DNA from: Thermogemmatispora onikobensis
Lineage (GTDB): Bacteria; Chloroflexota; Ktedonobacteria; Ktedonobacterales; Ktedonobacteraceae
NCBI RefSeq assembly: GCF_001748285.1
Contig: NZ_BDGT01000045.1
Span: 1 to 40,271, forward strand
Reading direction: 5' to 3'
DNA length: 40,271 bases
Position 1 is the first letter of the stretch. Each line of letters begins with the position of its first letter. The position numbers were made by a program, and so were the translations under genes. Shown piece after piece: positions 34,069 through 40,271 of the stretch. The notes under the pieces were generated by a model. That model was not told the DNA's origin. It did not search any database and saw only the letters and a program-made list of their open reading frames with translations.

Positions 34069-34902
34069 TCAGACGGCCTGGCCGGGGCGCAGGGCCTTGA
34101 AGCGACGGGTAGTCTCGGTAATGGCCGTCTCGGTCGGCAGGCGCTCCATACTGGAGGCGCCAAAGAAGCCGACCACGCCATGCGTGCGCGCCAGCACGTA
34201 GGCGGCATCTTCCGGTTCGGCAATCGGGCCGCCGTGGCAGAGGACCAGGACATCGGGGTTGACGGCCCTGGCGGCATCGTGCATGGCCTGGATGCGCTCA
34301 ACGCACTGGTCCAGCGTCAGGGCGGTCTGAGCCCCGATGGTGCCCTTGGTTGTCAGCCCCATATGAGGGACCAGGACATCGGCGCCGGCTTCAGCCATCG
34401 CGCGCGCCTGCTCGGGATCGAAGACGTAGGGCGCGGTGAGCAGATCCAGTTCATGCGCCTGGCGGATCATCTCGACCTCCAGGGCGAAGCCCATACCGGT
34501 CTCTTCCAGATTCTGGCGAAAGACCCCGTCGATCAGCCCGACGGTGGGGAAATTCTGGACGCCGACAAAGCCCATCTCCTTGAGCTGGCGCAGGAAGTAG
34601 GGCATAACGCGGAAGGGATCGGTACCGCAGACGCCGGCCAGCACGGGCGTGTGTTTGACGATCGGCAGTACTTCGCCGGCCATCTCGACGACAATGGCGT
34701 TGGCATCGCCGTAGGGGAGCAGGCCCGCCAGGGAGCCGCGTCCGGCCATGCGGTAGCGACCCGAGTTGTAGATGATGATCAGGTCAACGCCGCCGGCCTC
34801 CGCACACTTGGCCGACAGGCCGGTCCCGGCCCCGGCGCCGATAATCACTCCCCCTTGCTTGACGGTCTCTCGCAATCGCGCAAGTGCCTCTGCTCGATTC
34901 AT
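34069..34902 (-). CDS. PEP-hydrolase-like TIM-barrel protein (Tm-1 C-terminal domain family)
   Basis: The 277-residue product has barrel-type segments [44 protein letters not shown]-like [34 protein letters not shown] and [18 protein letters not shown], as in the phosphoenolpyruvate hydrolase-like family. In the tomato virus-resistance protein Tm-1 this domain is fused behind a UPF0261 domain; here the two are separate genes overlapping by 4 bases (ATGA). The bacterial reaction is not firmly known. No signal peptide or membrane helix is present. Co-translation with the upstream gene suggests a complex. Confidence 0.85.
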   Translation of the reverse strand: MNRAEALARLRETVKQGGVIIGAGAGTGLSAKCAEAGGVDLIIIYNSGRYRMAGRGSLAGLLPYGDANAIVVEMAGEVLPIVKHTPVLAGVCGTDPFRVMPYFLRQLKEMGFVGVQNFPTVGLIDGVFRQNLEETGMGFALEVEMIRQAHELDLLTAPYVFDPEQARAMAEAGADVLVPHMGLTTKGTIGAQTALTLDQCVERIQAMHDAARAVNPDVLVLCHGGPIAEPEDAAYVLARTHGVVGFFGASSMERLPTETAITETTRRFKALRPGQAV

Positions 34903-36200
34903 GAGGCTGCTCCTCCTTCGTTGGGCGCTTGAGTTTGTTGAGTCTGAGCGCGCATGCTTCCTGTTGGCTCACCGGCCTGGCGCCGCTGCTCCTGGATCAG
35001 TTCATCAAGGCGGCGGGCCATTGCCTGAGCGAAACGCGGGTCGTTGATGTCCATGTCCAGCTCGTGGACCTCGATATGGGGCTGCAGGTCGGCCTTGAGA
35101 GCGCTGATGAGAGCCTGGTCTGCAGCAGGATCATAGAACGGCTGCCCCTCGGTGTCGATGAGCGAGACGCCGCGCAGCGGAATGAAGAGAGCCGTGGGAC
35201 CGCGGGCCTGGTTGAGTTTGCGGGCGATGATGTGGCCGAGAGCGGCGCACTCTTCGGGCGTGGTGCGCATCAAGGTGACGGTTGGATTGTGCTTGTAGAG
35301 GCGGCGAGCGCGGAATTTCTCGGGGACGGTCTCCAGCGGGCCGAAGTTGACCATGTCGAGGGCCCCGAGCGAGACCACCTGTGGTAGTCCCACCTGACCG
35401 GCGGCATCCAGACGCTCGGGGCCAGCGCTCAGGACGCCGCCCACCAGTTCGTCGGCCAGCTCGGTCGTGGTAATGTCGAGAACGCCGGCCAGGAAGCCGC
35501 CCCGAACCAGGGCTTCAAGCGACTGACCGCCGGTACCGGTGGCATGGAAGACCAGCACCTCGTAGCCGCGCTCTTCGAGGGAGCGCCGCGCCTCTGTTAC
35601 ACAGGGCGTAGTGACGCCAAACATGGTGGCGCCGATGAGCGGGCGGCTACTCGGCGTCGGCTGGAAGGAGGCATAGGTGCGGGCCATGCCGGCGATGGCG
35701 GCGGCGGCATTGCTCAGGATGCGTTCCGAGAGGCGGTTGATGCCAGCGATGTCGACGACCGAGTACATCATGGCGATGTCGACGGCGCCGACATAGGGAC
35801 GGGTGTCGCCCGAGGCCAGCGTTGAGACCATCAGCTTGGGGACACCGATGGGCAAGGCGCGCATGGCCTGGGTCACCAGGGCCGAGCCACCGGAGCCGCC
35901 CAGGCCAAGGACCCCATGCAGGCGGCCTCGAGCAAATAGCTCTGTGAGCACGGCGGTGGCCCCACGAGCCATTGCCTCGATGGCAGCACCGCGGTCGCCG
36001 CGCTCTACCAGCTCTGCCAGCTCCGTCCCCGCAGCGCGCGCCACTTCCTCGCGGCTGATGTCCGGCGGCGTCAACGGTGTCCCCTTGACGCCGGCGTCGA
36101 CGAGCAGCACATCGCAGCCTTCAGCCTGCACGCGCTCGCGCAGATAGGCGTACTCCTGGCCCTTCGTATCCAGGGTGCCAACCAGAACAACGGTAGCCAT
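34899..36200 (-). CDS. UPF0261 (Tm-1-like ATP-binding) family protein
   Basis: ATG 36200 opens the conserved start [20 protein letters not shown], and AAAGGA lies upstream; the longer frame from 36329 is not conserved-looking. The 433-residue product has [36 protein letters not shown] and [19 protein letters not shown], landmarks of UPF0261. In plants the homologous N-terminal part of Tm-1 inhibits tobamovirus replication; the bacterial role is undefined. Its C-terminus is a Gln/Ala-rich tail. It forms an operon with the PEP-hydrolase-like gene, behind a promoter overlapped by palindromes. Confidence 0.88.
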   Translation of the reverse strand: MATVVLVGTLDTKGQEYAYLRERVQAEGCDVLLVDAGVKGTPLTPPDISREEVARAAGTELAELVERGDRGAAIEAMARGATAVLTELFARGRLHGVLGLGGSGGSALVTQAMRALPIGVPKLMVSTLASGDTRPYVGAVDIAMMYSVVDIAGINRLSERILSNAAAAIAGMARTYASFQPTPSSRPLIGATMFGVTTPCVTEARRSLEERGYEVLVFHATGTGGQSLEALVRGGFLAGVLDITTTELADELVGGVLSAGPERLDAAGQVGLPQVVSLGALDMVNFGPLETVPEKFRARRLYKHNPTVTLMRTTPEECAALGHIIARKLNQARGPTALFIPLRGVSLIDTEGQPFYDPAADQALISALKADLQPHIEVHELDMDINDPRFAQAMARRLDELIQEQRRQAGEPTGSMRAQTQQTQAPNEGGAAS

Positions 36201-36497
36201 AACATCTTCGTCCTTTCCTCTGTCATCCTGCCCTGACTGATCCGAGGGCGGCCCACGCTCCGACCTGCTCGCTCCGATGTCCACTGATTCTACCTCGCCA
36301 CACACCAGCCCAGCGCCTCGCCAGGGCATTCTCCTCCCAGCGCTCTCTCATCAGAGTCCCATCGTCAATGAACCAACCAGCCAATCAGGCCAGATTCTGC
36401 CCGGCCTCCCTCGAGGGAAGACAACTCGTCGTGGGCAGAGCATGACGAGCCACACGGATAGCCCAGGCAACTCAGCCTGCTTGAGAACAGGGCTACC

Positions 36498-36540
36498 CGC
36501 CCACAGGAGTAGTCTACTCACCTGCGCCTGTGGGCGTCAA
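36498..36540 (-). promoter_or_regulatory. Promoter with nested palindromes upstream of the Tm-1-like operon
   Basis: On the minus strand TTGACG (36540-36535) and TAGACT (36516-36511) lie 18 bases apart. The palindrome GAGTAG-T-CTACTC covers the -10, and a perfect 10-bp inverted repeat, CGCCCACAGG (36498-36507) and CCTGTGGGCG (36527-36536), flanks it. Transcription would start near 36504, about 300 bases before the coding start. This looks like a repressor-controlled promoter. Confidence 0.5.
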
Positions 36541-36655
36541 GAAAGCAAGCAAGCGCTGTCGTTCCTTCACGGGAAAGTAGAGCGGGCGGAGCTGGAGCAG
36601 GGGCGGAGAAAGAAGGGCCGAGCAGAGCAGAGGAGAGAGTGCCAGCAAAGAAACA

Positions 36656-36690
36656 CGCCCCTTCCCCCCTGGGTGGTAGGGGAAGGGGCG
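36656..36690 (-). terminator. Terminator of the groES-groEL unit
   Basis: CGCCCCTTCCCC and GGGGAAGGGGCG form a perfect 12-bp stem with an 11-base loop. On the minus strand it is followed by TGTTTCTTT, so it fits a rho-independent terminator located 78 bases after the groEL stop. Confidence 0.8.
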
Positions 36691-36767
36691 ACAAGCTTCA
36701 GGGAGTCTCCTTGAGGTATCCAGAGCGGAAGCGCTAAGGCTATGGATAGGCCGCCTGCTACAGACGA

Positions 36768-38570
<1,803 letters not shown>

Positions 38571-38666
38571 ACGATGTGCTTCAGTTTCCTCACCCAAGCA
38601 GATAAGGCGGATGAGAAGAAGAGAGATGAGCGCGATCTCGCGCGGCGCCGTTCCGTCCAATACGGT

Positions 38667-38957
38667 TCAGCTCAGCACGGCCAGAATATCGCTCTCTTTA
38701 AGGACCAGATATTCCTCGTTGTCGAGCTTGAACTCGGTGCCGCCGTACTTGGCAAACAAGACGTGATCGCCCTCGCGCACCTCGATGGGCACCCGGTCCC
38801 CGTTATCAAGCAGGCGCCCACTGCCGACGGCGATCACTGTGCCTTCCTGCGGCTTCTCCTTGGCTGTGTCAGGGATGACGATCCCGCTCTTGGTCACTTC
38901 TTCCTTCGGAAGCGGCTTGACCACGACGCGGTCGCCTACAGGACGAATCTTCGCCAT
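38667..38957 (-). CDS. groES: Co-chaperonin GroES (Hsp10)
   Basis: ATG 38957 ([16 protein letters not shown]) is preferred over GTG 38963, because AAGGGAG lies 9 bases before it. The 96-residue product has the usual length, the mobile-loop region [19 protein letters not shown] and the end [15 protein letters not shown]. It caps the GroEL chamber. It is first in the groES-groEL unit. Its own leader is about 400 bases long if the phased-array promoter at 39362 is used. Confidence 0.97.
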   Translation of the reverse strand: MAKIRPVGDRVVVKPLPKEEVTKSGIVIPDTAKEKPQEGTVIAVGSGRLLDNGDRVPIEVREGDHVLFAKYGGTEFKLDNEEYLVLKESDILAVLS

Positions 38958-38977
38958 GCGCACACACTCCCTTCGCT

Positions 38978-39115
38978 GTTCGTTCGTTCGTTCGTTCGTT
39001 CAGTCAGTTAATTGGTCGGTCAAGTCGGTCGCGAACACCGGCCAGGGGCAAGCAAAAGCAGGCTCACAAAAGGACGGCTGGCACAGCCTCGCCTCCTGCC
39101 TGTCTGTCTGTCTGT
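38978..39115. repeat. Simple repeats in the groES leader
   Basis: Six perfect GTTC units (38978-39001) lie just upstream of the groES ribosome binding site, and four CTGT units at 39100-39115. No gene is supported between 38958 and 39361. Confidence 0.9.
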
Positions 39116-39361
39116 CCGCCGTTCGTCCTGGGCAGCGCTCTGACTCTCTCGCCCGTTCGTCCCGGTGCCGGGCCTGGTTGCTACACTCAGCCGGTACGCC
39201 AGGCCGGCGCGGAGAGGAGAGGCCCGCTTCCGCTCAGCGCGACGCGGCACGACACGACACGGCACGAGGCACTGACCGCTGCTCACCGTCCGTTACTTGA
39301 CCTCGACCGTTTCGTGACTCTCTTCCTGGCTTCGTTATCCTGTCCTGGGTTTTCTCCGCCT

Positions 39362-39443
39362 ATACTAGATGCCACATCCGCCGTTAGAACAACACAAGAG
39401 AAGCGTTAGAGTTCCGTAGGAATTGTGTTAGAGGAATGTTAGA
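39362..39443 (-). promoter_or_regulatory. Phased TCTAAC array and candidate groES promoter
   Basis: On the minus strand TCTAAC starts at 39443, 39432, 39410 and 39388, all on an 11-bp grid; the two empty slots hold TCCTAC and TCTTGT. After the last hexamer come 8 bases, TGGCATC (39374-39368) and TAGTAT (39367-39362) as a -10. This is the same order, spacing and orientation as upstream of htpG. No CIRCE element occurs nearby. Confidence 0.65.
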
Positions 39444-39510
39444 ATCCTGGCCTGGCCCCAGCGGCAGCGACATCGCGGCGCCGCTGGCCCTGCCGCTGCC
39501 CGTCGGGGCA

Positions 39511-39519
39511 TGATATACT
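39511..39519 (+). promoter_or_regulatory. Extended -10 promoter of moaC
   Basis: TGA followed by TATACT (39514-39519) is an extended -10 element about 90 bases before the moaC start. No good -35 is visible. Confidence 0.5.
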
Positions 39520-39606
39520 GCCGGCAGAAGAGGACGAGCAGCCTGGCTCGGCGCTCTGGATGGAGAAGCCGAGGGGGAGACTGCCACAGAAAGGGGGAAT
39601 TGTGCG

Positions 39607-40128
39607 ATGCCGATACCTGGGCCAGAGGAGTCCTCTGCTCAGCTGAGCCATGTGGACGCCGGCGGCCATGTGCGCATGGTCGATGTGAGCGAGAAGGCGG
39701 AGACGCGGCGCGAGGCCACCGCCCGGGCCCGCGTGCGCCTGCAGCCGCAGACGCTGGCGCTCATCGAGCAGAATCAGATCGCCAAGGGCAACGTCTTGGA
39801 AGTGGCACGCATCGCCGCCATCATGGCCGCCAAGGCGACGCCGCAGCTGATTCCGCTCTGCCACCCGCTGCCGCTGACGCATGTCGGCGTCACGTTCGAG
39901 CTGCAGCGCGAGCAGGGGCTCATCCTGATCGAGACAAGCACACGCACAACCTACAAGACCGGCGTCGAGGTGGAGGCGCTGACAGCGGCAACAGTGGCCG
40001 CGTTGACCATCTACGATATGTGCAAGGCGGTCGACCACACGATCACGCTGGAGCAGGCTTACGTGGCGCGCAAGAGCGGGGGCCAGCACGGCCTGGTTGA
40101 GTTCTCGCCGGAGGCACCTGCTTCCTGA
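39607..40128 (+). CDS. moaC: Cyclic pyranopterin monophosphate synthase MoaC
   Basis: ATG 39607 follows AAGGGGGAA. The 173-residue product contains LSHVDAGG and MVDVSEKAETRREATA, then KGNVLEVARIAAIMAAKAT and the catalytic-site strand LIPLCHPLPLTHV, ending with MCKAVDH. MoaC catalyses the second half of the first step of molybdenum cofactor synthesis, giving cyclic pyranopterin monophosphate. It is divergent from groES, with the phased array between them. No other molybdenum cofactor gene is in the window. Confidence 0.95.
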   Translation: MPIPGPEESSAQLSHVDAGGHVRMVDVSEKAETRREATARARVRLQPQTLALIEQNQIAKGNVLEVARIAAIMAAKATPQLIPLCHPLPLTHVGVTFELQREQGLILIETSTRTTYKTGVEVEALTAATVAALTIYDMCKAVDHTITLEQAYVARKSGGQHGLVEFSPEAPAS

Positions 40129-40225
40129 TGCGAGCGGGGACCCGCAGTCTGGTCCGGCCTACCCTCGTCCGCCCATCGACCGGGCGAGAGCGACGGACCG
40201 GACCGCGGACTGCGCTGCTGGTCAC

Positions 40226-40271
40226 TCAGGCCAGGACGCGCTGGCGCTGGCGATAGCGGATGCAGAAGGTG
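40226..40271 (-). CDS. Possible C-terminal end of a minus-strand gene, cut by the window
   Basis: A minus-strand frame open to the window edge reads FCIRYRQRQRVLA and stops at 40226-40228. It is too short to identify and is offered only as a possibility. Confidence 0.2.
   Translation of the reverse strand, partial: TFCIRYRQRQRVLA

Overview
The window looks like part of the chromosome of a GC-rich bacterium. WD40-only genes, frequent TTG and GTG starts, many simple repeats between genes and CUT2-type sugar transporters suggest a Chloroflexota relative such as Ktedonobacteria or Thermogemmatispora. That placement is an inference from gene style; there is no marker RNA gene in the window.

Layout. 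Positions 1-3303 hold two tandem WD40 beta-propeller genes with an extremely pyrimidine-rich coding strand; the first is cut by the window edge. Positions 3459-5291 hold a decayed array that resembles toxin and immunity cassettes: two remnants of a ParB-like domain, a remnant of a second family between them, and one intact member of that second family. Next come htpG (5817-7697), a DUF1697 gene on the minus strand, and a broken membrane glycosyltransferase gene. Positions 10193-15519 form a phosphotransferase (PTS) locus: a LevR-type activator, a near-perfect sigma-54 promoter, then EIIB and EIIC. Positions 16003-19440 encode a xylose-type ABC transporter. A large adenine methyltransferase gene (19656-21977), a 40-bp tandem repeat and a small zinc-binding protein follow.

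Positions 23284-33934 form one functional block. A minus-strand ABC transporter (RbsA-, RbsC- and RbsB-like) and its GntR-family regulator face a plus-strand operon. That operon encodes a mutarotase, an AKR-type L-fucose dehydrogenase, a lactone hydrolase, L-fuconate dehydratase and a ketodeoxyfuconate dehydrogenase, i.e. a non-phosphorylative L-fucose route. Two nearly identical 30-bp palindromic operators lie between the two arms and bracket a 31-residue membrane microprotein gene with its own terminator. A 20-bp inverted repeat separates the operon from a convergent pair on the minus strand, a Tm-1-like UPF0261 protein and a PEP-hydrolase-like TIM barrel. The window ends with groEL and groES (minus strand), a repeat-rich leader, and moaC (plus strand).

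The most unusual signal is regulatory. The htpG and groES upstream regions share an array of TCTAAC hexamers on a strict 11-bp grid. In both, the last hexamer is followed by exactly 8 bases, then TGGCATC, then a -10-like hexamer. No CIRCE element is seen at either locus. This may be a chaperone control site bound by an OmpR/PhoB-like regulator.
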